Shown here: positions 8,357 to 17,155 of the stretch, piece after piece
Position numbering within the stretch: position 1 is the stretch's first letter
How the letters are laid out: each line of letters starts with the position of its first letter
NCBI GenBank assembly: GCA_033283265.1
Contig: JAWMQN010000004.1
Location: 327,441-391,440 of the forward strand
Length of the DNA stretch: 64,000 nt
DNA from: Mangrovimicrobium sp033283265
GTDB taxonomy: Bacteria > Pseudomonadota > Gammaproteobacteria > Pseudomonadales > Halieaceae
Reading direction: 5' to 3'
Made by a program: the position numbers and the translations under genes
The notes under the pieces: generated by a model
The model's input: the letters and a program-made list of their open reading frames with translations, nothing else
Told to the model about the DNA's origin: nothing
Databases searched by the model: none

Positions 8357-8791
8357 ATGAATCAAAAAATAATACAGGCCTTTGCGTCGGGCTGTTGCGC
8401 GGTCGCGATGCTCGGCGCCGAAGCCAGGGCGCAGCAACCCGCCATCGGCAGCGGCGCCGACCTGGTCGAGGCCTGCCGGCAATCGAGCACAGACGCGCCC
8501 GAGCAGGCGGGGCTGTGTGAAGGCTTCCTCCTCGGTTACCTGGAGGCCAGTACGGATGTGGTGTTCACCGAGCAACTTCCCTCCGGCTACATGCAGCGCG
8601 TCATGCGCACCCGCGCGCCGGTACATCCCGAGACCAGCGCCATGAAAACCCCCACTTATTGCCTGGAAGGCATCCACACCATCGAGGCCCTGCGAGCGGA
8701 AATCGCCGCTGTGGACCCGTCATCCGTGGGTGAAGTACCGGCGGCGAGTGTTGTGCAGGGCTTGCTCGAGGCGGGCTATCTGTGCCGATAA
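8357..8791 (+). CDS. secreted Rap1a/Tai-like small protein
   Basis: The protein has about 144 residues with a signal peptide (cleavage likely after ...AEARA, about residue 24). The mature part fits the Rap1a-type pattern: an early Cys, CEGFLLGYLEA, a central CLEG, and a C-terminal hydrophobic helix ending in LC. The founding members are type VI secretion immunity proteins that act in the periplasm. Most homologues lie outside such loci, and no T6SS gene is present here, so immunity is not implied. The start is the ATG at 8357, seven bases after AGGAGAG-like sequence; an upstream ATG at 8312 would spoil the signal peptide. Confidence 0.65.
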   Translation: MNQKIIQAFASGCCAVAMLGAEARAQQPAIGSGADLVEACRQSSTDAPEQAGLCEGFLLGYLEASTDVVFTEQLPSGYMQRVMRTRAPVHPETSAMKTPTYCLEGIHTIEALRAEIAAVDPSSVGEVPAASVVQGLLEAGYLCR

Positions 8792-8845
8792 TGGCGGGCA
8801 CTGGATGATGTGTTGTCCTCGCCTCACCGCGATTCGGAGGCAGTA

Positions 8846-9319
8846 TTGCTGCGCCACAAAATAGCCATCGTAGCTTTCCTCGCGCTGTTCTGGCTGGCCA
8901 ATTCCGGCCACTACAGCGGCTTGTTGCTGTTCATGGGCGCGCTGTCGGTGGCGCTGGTCACCTGGCTCTCCGTGCGCATGGACGTGGTCGACCACGAGTC
9001 GCTGCCGCTGCACCTGTTCTCCCGCCTGCCGGGTTACTTCGCATGGTTGCTCGGGCAGATCTTCGCCAGCAACCTCGACCTCATCCGGCGCATCTGGCGC
9101 CCCGGCATGGATATCTCGCCCGCCGTCGCCCGTTTACCGCTGCTGCAGCAAAGCAATGTGTGCCGGGTGGTCTACGCCAATTCGATCAATCTCACCCCGG
9201 GCACCCTGACCATCTCGATGGACCGGGATACCCTGCTCGTTCACGCGCTTTCCGCGGAGGGCCTGAAAGCCCTGGATGACGGCGAGATGTGCCATCGCGT
9301 TCGCGAGCTGGAGCGTTGA
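8846..9319 (+). CDS. Mrp-type Na+/H+ antiporter subunit E
   Basis: The product of about 158 residues matches MnhE/MrpE. It has an N-terminal pair of membrane helices (IAIVAFLALFWLA; GLLLFMGALSVALV), a third hydrophobic stretch near the YFAWLLGQI motif, and a cytoplasmic part with VYANSINLTPGTLT, a hallmark of the subunit. I prefer the TTG at 8846, six bases after CGGAGG, giving MLRHKIAIV. The in-frame GTG at 8810 lacks a ribosome site. It opens the antiporter operon; its stop overlaps the next start as TGATG. Confidence 0.88.
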   Translation: MLRHKIAIVAFLALFWLANSGHYSGLLLFMGALSVALVTWLSVRMDVVDHESLPLHLFSRLPGYFAWLLGQIFASNLDLIRRIWRPGMDISPAVARLPLLQQSNVCRVVYANSINLTPGTLTISMDRDTLLVHALSAEGLKALDDGEMCHRVRELER

Positions 9320-9594
9320 TGCTGGCACTGACGGTGGTCGTAATCCTGTTGGTGATGCTGGTCGCCCTGGCCCGTGCCTTCACCGCGCCCAACGTGTTCG
9401 ACCGGGTGCTGGCGGCGAACCTGTTCGGCACCAAGACCGTACTGCTGATCGCGGCATTGAGCTATCTCAGCGGTTCTCCCGATCACCTGGATATCGCGGT
9501 GGTCTACGCGCTGATCAATTTCATCAGTGTCATCGGTGTGCTGCGCGTCACCGAATGGCGCCGCGAACAGCGCCAGAACGCAGTGGAGGAGTGA
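9319..9594 (+). CDS. Mrp-type Na+/H+ antiporter subunit F
   Basis: This 91-residue protein has three predicted membrane helices and the subunit F core segment ARAFTAPNVFDRVLAANLFG, where the TxxDRVxxxN pattern is typical. The ATG at 9319 overlaps the stop of subunit E, so translation is probably coupled. Like other Mrp small subunits it is structural and needed for complex stability. Confidence 0.9.
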   Translation: MLALTVVVILLVMLVALARAFTAPNVFDRVLAANLFGTKTVLLIAALSYLSGSPDHLDIAVVYALINFISVIGVLRVTEWRREQRQNAVEE

Positions 9595-9596
9595 GC

Positions 9597-9923
9597 GTGG
9601 AGTGGGTCGGCAACATCTGTTTGTTCATTGGCAGCTTCCTGCTCCTGACCGGCGCGCTGGGCTTCCTGCGCTTTCGCGATTTCTACGCGCGCATCCACGC
9701 CTGTGGCATTACCGAGACCCTGGCTACGGGCTTCATCCTGCTCGGTCTTTTCCTGCACTCGGATGCAGTACTGCCACAGATCAAGCTGGTGATGATCCTG
9801 CTCTTCGTCCTGTTCAGCAGCCCGACAGCGAGCCACGCGCTGGCCAAGGCCGCCTGGAACGCCGGGGTGCGGCCCCGGGACAGTGACGGCGTCCGCCTTC
9901 CCCTGCCGCCCTCAGATCAGTAA
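9597..9923 (+). CDS. Mrp-type Na+/H+ antiporter subunit G
   Basis: The 108-residue protein has three membrane helices. It contains the subunit G signature GFLRFRDFYARIHACGI followed by ETLATGFILLGL, and FSSPTASHALAKAA near the end. The GTG at 9597 follows GGAGGAG by five bases; a GTG at 9591 that overlaps the stop of subunit F is also possible. It belongs to the tight E-F-G block. Confidence 0.9.
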   Translation: MEWVGNICLFIGSFLLLTGALGFLRFRDFYARIHACGITETLATGFILLGLFLHSDAVLPQIKLVMILLFVLFSSPTASHALAKAAWNAGVRPRDSDGVRLPLPPSDQ

Positions 9924-9940
9924 GCCAACAGGAGGCTGTC

Positions 9941-10936
9941 ATCGAAATCCTGGTCGATATCGTATTGCTGAGCCTGCTGGTCGCCACCGCGGTGGCGCTG
10001 ATCCGGGTTCGCGGCCTGCTGGCCTCGATCATGCTGACCAGCGTGTACGGGCTGCTCTCCGCCAGCTTCTTCGTCATCATGGATGCGGTCGATGTAGCCT
10101 TTACCGAGGCGGCGGTGGGCGCGGGGGTGTCGCCGCTGCTACTGCTGCTCACCGTGGCGATTGTCGGGCGCAAGGAGGCTGCGCCGGCGCAGGGCCGGCG
10201 CGCGGCGATGCCGATCCTGCTGGTTACCGTCACCGGCGCCCTGTTGATTATCGGTACTCTGGACATGCCGCCCTTCGGCGCCGCCGATGCGCCGGTGCAC
10301 CAGCACGTCGCGCCCTACTATCTCGAGCAGTCCGGGGGGGAGATCGGCATCCCCAATGTGGTGACCTCGGTGCTCGCCAGTTACCGCGCCTACGACACGC
10401 TCGGCGAAGTACTGGTGATTTTCACCGCCGGTGTCGCGGTGATCCTGGCCCTGGCGCCACCCGGCCAGCGCGGTTCCTTCCGCCTGGACGACAGCTCGGC
10501 GACGCCCTTCGTGCCCAATACCATCGTCCAGGTGGTGAGCAAGCTGCTCATCCCCTTCATGTTGCTGTTCGCCTGCTACGTGCAGTTCCACGGCGAATAC
10601 GGCCCCGGCGGCGGCTTCCAGGCCGGGGTGATCTTTGCCTCCGGCATTATCCTCTACGGGCTGCTTTACGGGCTGCCCACTGTGTGCCGGGCGATTCCGC
10701 CGCCGGTGGTGGAAGTTCTCGCGGCGGTGGGGGTGCTGATCTACGGCCTCACCGGGGTGCTGTCCCTGCTCGGCGGGTCCAGCTTCCTCGATTACGGGGT
10801 GTTCGCCGATGACCCGGTGACCGCCCAGCACATCGGCATTGTCTGTATCGAGCTCGGTGTCGGCATCACCGTCGCCGCGGTGATCATCACCATTTACTAC
10901 GCCTTCGCGCGCCAGCAGGAGCGGGGCAGGAGCTGA
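9941..10936 (+). CDS. Mrp antiporter fusion: MrpA C-terminal (DUF4040/MbhD-MbhE) plus MrpB domain
   Basis: The N-terminal part (about 1-90) is the DUF4040/MbhD segment with SIMLTSVYGLLSASFFVIMDA-like helices and DVAFTEAAVGAG. An MbhE-like middle (about 95-170) is followed by a full MrpB domain (about 185-325) with QFHGEYGPGGGFQAGV. In classical operons the first two form the C-terminus of MrpA. No ATG, GTG or TTG fits the conserved N-terminus: TTG at 9965 would cut off IEILVDIV and has no ribosome site. An ATC at 9941 sits five bases after AGGAGG and gives the family-like start xEILVDIVLLSLL. Either ATC is used, or the base is a sequence error for ATG. Confidence 0.82.
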   Translation: MEILVDIVLLSLLVATAVALIRVRGLLASIMLTSVYGLLSASFFVIMDAVDVAFTEAAVGAGVSPLLLLLTVAIVGRKEAAPAQGRRAAMPILLVTVTGALLIIGTLDMPPFGAADAPVHQHVAPYYLEQSGGEIGIPNVVTSVLASYRAYDTLGEVLVIFTAGVAVILALAPPGQRGSFRLDDSSATPFVPNTIVQVVSKLLIPFMLLFACYVQFHGEYGPGGGFQAGVIFASGIILYGLLYGLPTVCRAIPPPVVEVLAAVGVLIYGLTGVLSLLGGSSFLDYGVFADDPVTAQHIGIVCIELGVGITVAAVIITIYYAFARQQERGRS

Positions 10937-10940
10937 CGGC

Positions 10941-11294
10941 ATGGACGTTTTTTCCTATTTCAATTACTGGGTGGTGATCGCCCTGATGATGCTGGGGTTC
11001 TACATCGTGATAGCCCGCGGCAACCTGGTGAAGAAGCTGATCGGCCTGAATATTTTCCAGACCTCGGTTTTCATCCTGTATATCAGTGCCGGCAAGGTCA
11101 GCGGCGGTGCCGCCCCGATCCTCGCCGACGGTATAGCGCTGTACTCCAACCCGCTGCCCCATGTACTGATCCTCACCGCCATCGTGGTGGGTATCGCCAC
11201 CACCTCGGTGGGGCTGGCCCTGGTGGTGAGAATTCATGCGGCCTACGGGTCCGTGGAGGAGGATGAAATCCTCGAGCAGGATGCGCCGTGCTGA
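10941..11294 (+). CDS. Mrp-type Na+/H+ antiporter subunit C (NuoK-like)
   Basis: The 117-residue protein has three membrane helices and NuoK-like features. GNLVKKLIGLNIFQT carries the polar/basic loop after helix 1. PLPHVLILTAIVVGIATTSVGLAL contains the typical LTAIVVG..TT segment of helix 3. The end overlaps the start of subunit D by seven bases. Subunit C packs against the D subunit in the proton path of related complexes. Confidence 0.92.
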   Translation: MDVFSYFNYWVVIALMMLGFYIVIARGNLVKKLIGLNIFQTSVFILYISAGKVSGGAAPILADGIALYSNPLPHVLILTAIVVGIATTSVGLALVVRIHAAYGSVEEDEILEQDAPC

Positions 11295-12772
11295 GCCACC
11301 TTCCCATCCTGCCGGTTCTTGTTCCGCTCATCGGCGCGCCCGCCTGCGCCCTGTTGCGCCGGCCCCTGGCGGCCTGGGTCTTCGCCTGTGGGGTCAGTGT
11401 GCTCGCCTTCATCAGCGCGATCTACCTGCTGCTGGCCACCTGGCAACAGGGCGTCCTGACTTACGCGATGGGCGACTGGCCCGCGCCCTGGGGTATCGAG
11501 TACCGCATCGACCTGCTCAACGCCCTGGTCCTGTTGCTGGTCTCCGGCATGGGGGCGGCGGTACTGCTGGGGGGGCGCGCGAGTATCTGGCAGGAGATTC
11601 CAGAGACCCGGCGCCCGCTGTTTTTCGTCGCCTTCCTGCTCTGTCTCACGGGGCTGCTGGGCATAACGGCCACCGGTGATGCCTTCAACCTGTTTGTGTT
11701 CCTGGAAATATCCTCACTCTCGACCTACGCGCTGGTGGCCTGCGGCAGCGACCGGCGGGCCCTGGTGGCGGCCTTCAACTACCTGGTCATGGGCACTATC
11801 GGTGCGACCTTCATCCTGATCGGCATCGGTTTCATCTATATGCTCACGGGTACCCTGAACATGGTGGACCTCGCTGAGCGTTTGCCGGAGGTCGGCACGT
11901 CGCGTACGGCCTTTGCCGCCTTCGCGTTCATCGTGGTCGGCCTGTGCCTCAAGCTGGCGCTGCTGCCACTGCACCTCTGGTTGCCGGGGGCCTACACCCG
12001 GGCCCCGTCCATGGTCACCGTGTTTCTCGCCGCCACCGCGACCAAGGTGGCACTGTATGCGCTGATCCGTTTCACCTTCTCGGTGTTCCACGTCGAGCTG
12101 TCGATCCTCGCCCTTTCCCTGGAAGGCGTGTTCATTGCGCTCGGCCTCGCGGCGGTGTTTGTCGGTTCGCTGGTCGCCATCTTCGAGCCCGACCTGAAGC
12201 GCGGCCTGGCTTTTTCCAGCGTTGCCCAGGTGGGTTACATGGCCATCGGTATCGGCATCGGTACCGCGGCGGGATTGCAGGCGAGCCTGATCCACCTGTT
12301 CAACCACGCGCTGATGAAGGGCACCCTGTTCATGGCGCTGGCGGCGATGATCTTCTGCCTCGGCGGCAGCCGCTTTGCCGACCTGCGCGGGGTCGGCCGG
12401 CGCATGCCCCTGGCCAGTGCCTGTTTCCTGCTCGGCGGGCTGAGCCTGATCGGCGTCCCCGGCACGGCGGGCTTTGTCAGCAAGTGGTACCTGGTGGTGG
12501 CGGCGGTAGGGCGGGAGCAGTGGATGCTGGTGTTCCTGATCCTGGCCGGCTCGCTGCTCACCGCGGTGTATGTGTGGCGGGTGGTAGAGACCGCCTGGCT
12601 GGCGCCGCCGGCTGAGGGGCCCGCGCACGAAGGGCCGGCATCCGCTCCCGCGGGCCTGTTGGCGGTACTGGTCCTGCTCGCCCTCACTAACCTCTACTTC
12701 GGCTTCGATACCCGCCTGCCGGTGGAAACCGCCGGTGGCGCCGCCAGCAGCCTGCTGGGAGTCGCGCTATGA
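11288..12772 (+). CDS. Mrp-type antiporter subunit D (proton-conducting, NuoM/N-like)
   Basis: This 494-residue polytopic protein has about 14 helices and a proton-conducting core (about 130-420). It shows FVFLEISSLSTYAL with the conserved helix-5 Glu, LKLALLPLHLWLPGAYTRAPS with the helix-7 Lys, and a second Lys in the LFNHALMKGTLF segment. The GTG start lies within the end of subunit C. The stop shares four bases (ATGA) with the next start. Confidence 0.92.
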   Translation: MLSHLPILPVLVPLIGAPACALLRRPLAAWVFACGVSVLAFISAIYLLLATWQQGVLTYAMGDWPAPWGIEYRIDLLNALVLLLVSGMGAAVLLGGRASIWQEIPETRRPLFFVAFLLCLTGLLGITATGDAFNLFVFLEISSLSTYALVACGSDRRALVAAFNYLVMGTIGATFILIGIGFIYMLTGTLNMVDLAERLPEVGTSRTAFAAFAFIVVGLCLKLALLPLHLWLPGAYTRAPSMVTVFLAATATKVALYALIRFTFSVFHVELSILALSLEGVFIALGLAAVFVGSLVAIFEPDLKRGLAFSSVAQVGYMAIGIGIGTAAGLQASLIHLFNHALMKGTLFMALAAMIFCLGGSRFADLRGVGRRMPLASACFLLGGLSLIGVPGTAGFVSKWYLVVAAVGREQWMLVFLILAGSLLTAVYVWRVVETAWLAPPAEGPAHEGPASAPAGLLAVLVLLALTNLYFGFDTRLPVETAGGAASSLLGVAL

Positions 12773-14250
12773 GTGGCGGCGCTGCGTTCCTGTTCTACGC
12801 CCTCGCTGTCGCCCCGCTGGCGATGCTGGGCATCCTGCTGCTGCGCGAGCGGCCCAATCTGCGCGAGGCGGTCTCGATGCTGGCGGCGCTGGTGCTGCTG
12901 GGTATCAACCTGGCCGCGTACCGGGCCCTGCGGGCCGGCGCGGCGATGTCCTGGAGCAGCGGCGAGATTCTGCCCGGATTGACCCTGGAGCTTGCGCTGG
13001 AGCCTCTGGGGGCGCTGTTCGCGCTCATCGCCAGCTTCCTGTGGCTGGTGACGGTGGTCTACGCCGTGGGTTACATGCGCGGCCACGGCGAGCACAACCA
13101 GACGCGTTTCTACTGTTTTTTCGCGCTTTCCATCGGCTGCGTGATGGGGGTGGCCTTCGCCGGCAACCTGTTCACCCTGTTCCTGTTCTACGAGGTGCTC
13201 AGCCTGTCCACCTGGCCGCTGGTAGTGCATGCCGGCACAGACAAGGCGCGTGCCGGGGGGCGGGTGTATCTCGGCATCCTGCTGAGTACTTCCATCGTGT
13301 TCTTCCTGCCGGCGATCATCCTGACCTGGTGGTCCGCGGGCACCCTGAGTTTTACCCCCGGCGGGGTGTTCGCCGCGGACACCGACCCGCTGCTGCTCTC
13401 CGGGCTGCTGGTGCTGTTCGTGTTCGGCGTGGGCAAGGCGGCGATGATGCCCTTTCACCGCTGGCTGCCCGCGGCGATGGTCGCCCCCACGCCGGTCAGC
13501 GCGCTGCTGCACGCGGTGGCGGTGGTCAAGGCGGGGGTGTTCAGCCTGGTCAAGATCGGGGTCTATATTTTCGGCATCGACCAGCTGGCGGCGGTCGGCA
13601 GCCGGGAGTTCCTCATCTACCTCGCGGGCTTCACCCTGCTCGCCGCCTCGGTGGTGGCCATGCAGAAGGACAACCTCAAGGCGCGGCTGGCCTACTCGAC
13701 CGTGAGCCAGCTCGCCTATGTCACCCTCGGGGTGCTGCTCGCCATCCCCGACGGGGTGACCGGCAGCGCCCTGCATATCGCCATGCACGCCTTCGGCAAG
13801 ATCACCCTGTTCTTCTGCGCCGGCGCGATTCTGGTAGCCGCCCACAAAACCGAGGTGAGCGAGCTGCGCGGGCTGGGCCGGCAGATGCCGTTCACCATGG
13901 CGGCCTTCCTGCTGGCCAGCCTGAGCATCGCGGGCCTGCCACCGACCGGCGGCAGCTGGAGTAAATGGTACCTGATGCTCGGCACGCTGGAGGCCGGCGC
14001 GCTGGCGCTAACGGTGGCGCTGATCCTCAGTTCGCTGCTCAACCTGGTCTACCTGACCATGATCCCGGTGCGCGCCTTCTGGCGCTTCGACGCCGCCACG
14101 GGGGAGGCCGGCCCGCGGGAGATCCGCGAGGCGCCGCTGGCCTGCCTGCTGGCGATTGGTGTCACCACTGCCGGCTGCCTGTTGTTGTTCCTGTTCCCGG
14201 GGCCCCTGTACGACCTGGTCACGCGGATTCCCGTGGGGGTGCTCGAGTGA
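12769..14250 (+). CDS. proton-conducting antiporter subunit resembling the MrpA/NuoL N-terminal half
   Basis: This 493-residue polytopic membrane protein has the helix-5 Glu in LFYEVLSLSTWPLV and the segment HRWLPAAMVAPTPVSALLHAV followed by VKAGVFSLVKIG. That block is closer to MrpA/NuoL (AAMxAPTPVSAxxHxxxxVKAG) than to MrpD. The long C-terminal DUF4040 part of MrpA is absent and instead occurs fused to MrpB at 9941. It overlaps its neighbours by ATGA at the start and GTGA at the end. It probably supplies one proton half-channel of the complex. Confidence 0.85.
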   Translation: MSGGAAFLFYALAVAPLAMLGILLLRERPNLREAVSMLAALVLLGINLAAYRALRAGAAMSWSSGEILPGLTLELALEPLGALFALIASFLWLVTVVYAVGYMRGHGEHNQTRFYCFFALSIGCVMGVAFAGNLFTLFLFYEVLSLSTWPLVVHAGTDKARAGGRVYLGILLSTSIVFFLPAIILTWWSAGTLSFTPGGVFAADTDPLLLSGLLVLFVFGVGKAAMMPFHRWLPAAMVAPTPVSALLHAVAVVKAGVFSLVKIGVYIFGIDQLAAVGSREFLIYLAGFTLLAASVVAMQKDNLKARLAYSTVSQLAYVTLGVLLAIPDGVTGSALHIAMHAFGKITLFFCAGAILVAAHKTEVSELRGLGRQMPFTMAAFLLASLSIAGLPPTGGSWSKWYLMLGTLEAGALALTVALILSSLLNLVYLTMIPVRAFWRFDAATGEAGPREIREAPLACLLAIGVTTAGCLLLFLFPGPLYDLVTRIPVGVLE

Positions 14251-14534
14251 AGGGCGAAGAGAAGACCTACCTGTTCGACAAGCCGCGCAATGTCCAGCGG
14301 GTGCTCTGGCTGCTGTACATTGCCAGTGGCCTGGCGCTGGCAATGGAGCTGGTGGTGCACCGGCACACCGAGCATCCCTGGGAGGGCATGCCGGGCTTCT
14401 ACCCGCTCTACGGCTTTGTCGGCTGCACGGTCCTGGTGGTGGTGGCGAAGTGGATGCGCAGGCTGATCATTCGCCCGGAAGACTACTACGCACAGCGCGA
14501 CCTGCCGCAGCACCCTGAACGGGAGGCCCCATGA
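14247..14534 (+). CDS. small two-helix membrane protein of the Mrp-like operon
   Basis: The 95-residue protein begins with a short cytoplasmic part (KGEEKTYLFDKPRNVQ). It has two membrane helices (about 18-37 and 50-70) separated by HRHTEHPWEGMPGF, and a charged tail RLIIRPEDYYAQRD. The start GTG overlaps the preceding stop (GTGA) and its end overlaps the next ATG, so it is an integral operon member. It is not one of the seven standard Mrp subunits. I recognise no named family; a role as an accessory or linker subunit is inference from position. Confidence 0.78.
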   Translation: MKGEEKTYLFDKPRNVQRVLWLLYIASGLALAMELVVHRHTEHPWEGMPGFYPLYGFVGCTVLVVVAKWMRRLIIRPEDYYAQRDLPQHPEREAP

Positions 14535-16219
14535 CCGGTTTGCCGCCCTTCCTGATCTTCTATCTCGCGGCCCTGGCGGCGGCGCTGACCCGGGGTTTGC
14601 CGCGGGCGCTCATCCTGGTCGCCACGCCCCTGCTCGGTGCCCTCAACCTCTATTTCCTGCCCGCCGACGCCAGCCTGCCACTGGGCATGCTGGGGCTGGA
14701 ACTGGACCTGCTGCGTATCGATCGCATGTCGACACTGTTCGGCTACCTGTTCCACATCGCGGCGCTGATCGGGGTCATCTACGCCCTGCACGTGCGCGAT
14801 ACCCTGCAGCATTCGGCCGCCCTGCTGTACGCCGGCAGTGCGCTGGGCGCGGTATTCGCCGGCGACCTGCTGAGTTTCTTCCTGTTCTGGGAGGCGATGG
14901 CGGTCAGCTCCGTGTTCCTGGTCTGGGCGCGCCGGACCCCTGAGGCCTACAGCGCGGGGGTGCGCTACCTGATCATCCAGGTGATTTCCGGGCTGCTGCT
15001 GCTGGTCGGGCTGATGCTGCACTATCGCGCCACCGGCAGCCTGGCCTTCGACGTGATCGGCACCAGCCAGGGCTATGGCTGGCTGATCCTTGTCGCCCTC
15101 GGCCTGAAGGCGGCATTCCCGCTGCTGCACTCCTGGCTGGTCGACGCCTACCCCGAGTCCACGCCGACCGGCACGGTGTTCCTCAGTGCCTTCACCACCA
15201 AGGTGGCGGTCTACGCGCTGGCGCGCGGTTTTCCCGGCACCGAAATGCTGGTCTACATCGGCGCGACCATGGCCTGCTTCCCGATATTCTTCGCCGTGGT
15301 GGAGAACGACCTGCGCCGGGTGCTCGCCTACAGCCTGGTCAACCAGCTCGGCTTCATGGTGGTCGGTGTCGGCATCGGCAGCCAGCTGGCGATCAACGGC
15401 GCGGTTGCCCACGCCTTTACCGACGTGATTTTCAAGGGCCTGCTGTTCATGTCCATGGGCGCGGTGCTGCACATGACCGGGCGCATCAACGGCTCGGAGC
15501 TCGGCGGCCTGTACAAGACCATGCCCAAAACCACCATCCTGTGCATCGTCGGCGCGGCCTCGATTTCCGCCTTTCCACTGTTCAGCGGCTTCGTCAGCAA
15601 GTCGATGATCATGTCCGCTGCGCTCAAGGACCACTACTACGGTGTCTGGCTGATACTGCTGTTCGCCTCCGCCGGCGTGTTCCACCACGCCGGGATCAAG
15701 ATTCCCTACTTTGCCTTTTTCGCCCACGACTCCGGCATCCGCGTATCCGACCCGCCGGGCAACATGCTGGCGGCAATGACCATTGCGGCCCTGCTCTGCG
15801 TGGGCATCGGGGTTTTCCCCGGCCTGCTCTACCAGGCGCTGCCCTTCGACGTCAGCTACACGCCCTACGATGTCACCCACGTGCTGACCCAGCTGCAACT
15901 GCTGCTGTTTTCCGCGCTGGCCTTCGTCTGGCTCAACAAGCGCGGGATCTACCCGCCGGAACTCAACGCGGTGCACCTCGACTTCGACTGGACCTACCGG
16001 CGCCTGCTGCCGGGCATCGCGAGGCCGGTGTTTGCCGGCATAGCCCTGGCCGATCGCCAGATGCGCGAGCTCGGCAACCGCGCGCTGATGCATGTCGTCG
16101 CCTTTGTCAGCTACCTGCACAGCCCCGGTGGCCTGCTGTCGCGGCCGGTCGGAACCAGTGCCATGGTCACCTGGGTCACCCTGCTGCTGGGAATCTACCT
16201 CTTCCTGAGCTTCACCTGA
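14531..16219 (+). CDS. third proton-conducting antiporter subunit (MrpD-like)
   Basis: This 562-residue polytopic protein has the NuoL/M/N core: LFWEAMAVSSVFLVW with the helix-5 Glu, LGLKAAFPLLHSWLVDAYPES with the helix-7 Lys, and HAFTDVIFKGLLFM with a later Lys. A C-terminal extension of about 100 residues carries amphipathic and basic stretches (RRLLPGIARP) before a last hydrophobic helix. It is the last of three such subunits in the operon; the starts and stops of neighbours overlap (ATGA). The following hydrolase gene begins only 29 bases downstream. Confidence 0.9.
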   Translation: MTGLPPFLIFYLAALAAALTRGLPRALILVATPLLGALNLYFLPADASLPLGMLGLELDLLRIDRMSTLFGYLFHIAALIGVIYALHVRDTLQHSAALLYAGSALGAVFAGDLLSFFLFWEAMAVSSVFLVWARRTPEAYSAGVRYLIIQVISGLLLLVGLMLHYRATGSLAFDVIGTSQGYGWLILVALGLKAAFPLLHSWLVDAYPESTPTGTVFLSAFTTKVAVYALARGFPGTEMLVYIGATMACFPIFFAVVENDLRRVLAYSLVNQLGFMVVGVGIGSQLAINGAVAHAFTDVIFKGLLFMSMGAVLHMTGRINGSELGGLYKTMPKTTILCIVGAASISAFPLFSGFVSKSMIMSAALKDHYYGVWLILLFASAGVFHHAGIKIPYFAFFAHDSGIRVSDPPGNMLAAMTIAALLCVGIGVFPGLLYQALPFDVSYTPYDVTHVLTQLQLLLFSALAFVWLNKRGIYPPELNAVHLDFDWTYRRLLPGIARPVFAGIALADRQMRELGNRALMHVVAFVSYLHSPGGLLSRPVGTSAMVTWVTLLLGIYLFLSFT

Positions 16220-16248
16220 CTTGCTTCACACGATAACGAGATAACGAC

Positions 16249-17016
16249 ATGCGATTTGTACTGATTCACGGCGGCTTCCACGGCGCCTGGTGCTGGCAGC
16301 GGGTACTCCCCGAGCTGGAAAAACTCGGCCATCGGGGCGTGGCCATCGACCTGCCCGGCCACGGCGCCCGGCGCGACGAGCGCTCGACCCTCGCCGACCG
16401 GCGCGACGCCATCCTCGAAGTACTGGAGCCCGGCGATGTGCTGGTCGGCCACTCCGGCGGCGGCTACGACATCACCGTCGCCGCGGACGCCGCCCTCGAC
16501 CGGGTGAGTCACCTGGTCTATCTCGCCGCGGGCCTGCCGATCGAGGGCAGGAGCATCGTCGAGGCCACCGGCGGCGCGCAGGCCGAGGAGGGTGAGGTGA
16601 CCCAGCTGATGGACGACGAGACCGGCATGCTCGGCTTCCTGCGCCCGCTGCCCGACGGCCGCCTGGAGGTCTGCGACCGGGAGCTGGCCGCGGCGTTCTT
16701 CTATCACGACTGCGACGCTGCGACCGTGCGCTGGGCCTACGATTTACTGACCCCGGCGCCGCTGCTGTTCAACACCGAGCCGGTGCACGTGCCGCGTTTC
16801 TGGGCGGCCCAGCCGCCGCGCAGTTTCATCCGCTGCCTGCAGGACCGCGCCATGCCCGCCAGCATGAGCGACTCGGTGATCCACCGCCTGGGTGTGGCGC
16901 CGCTGGATATCGACGCCTCCCACTCGCCATTTTTCAGCCGGCCGGCGGAACTTGCGGCGCTGCTGGTGGCTGCCGTGGCCACCCCGGCGCGCGGGCAACT
17001 GCTCGCCGGGGCCTGA
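16249..17016 (+). CDS. alpha/beta-fold hydrolase
   Basis: This 255-residue hydrolase has the oxyanion-hole segment HGGFHGAWCW (7-16), the nucleophile elbow GHSGGG with Ser69, and the catalytic His in DASHSPFFSRP near the end. The short length and the final HSPFF motif resemble plant hydroxynitrile-lyase/salicylate-esterase-like and EstC-like esterases. There is no signal peptide, so it is cytoplasmic. It follows the antiporter operon closely but has no obvious functional tie to it. The substrate is unknown. Confidence 0.87.
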   Translation: MRFVLIHGGFHGAWCWQRVLPELEKLGHRGVAIDLPGHGARRDERSTLADRRDAILEVLEPGDVLVGHSGGGYDITVAADAALDRVSHLVYLAAGLPIEGRSIVEATGGAQAEEGEVTQLMDDETGMLGFLRPLPDGRLEVCDRELAAAFFYHDCDAATVRWAYDLLTPAPLLFNTEPVHVPRFWAAQPPRSFIRCLQDRAMPASMSDSVIHRLGVAPLDIDASHSPFFSRPAELAALLVAAVATPARGQLLAGA

Positions 17017-17155
17017 TTCGGTCTCCCCCGAGGCAGTTTGAAAATCTGCGATTTTTGGTTAATCTCGCTGGCTGTGGCCATTGGATCGGCTAACTTGAAT
17101 AATAAATAGAGCGCAGGCGGGCCAGGTCCGTCCGCTCCGCCGCGAGGTAATCGCT

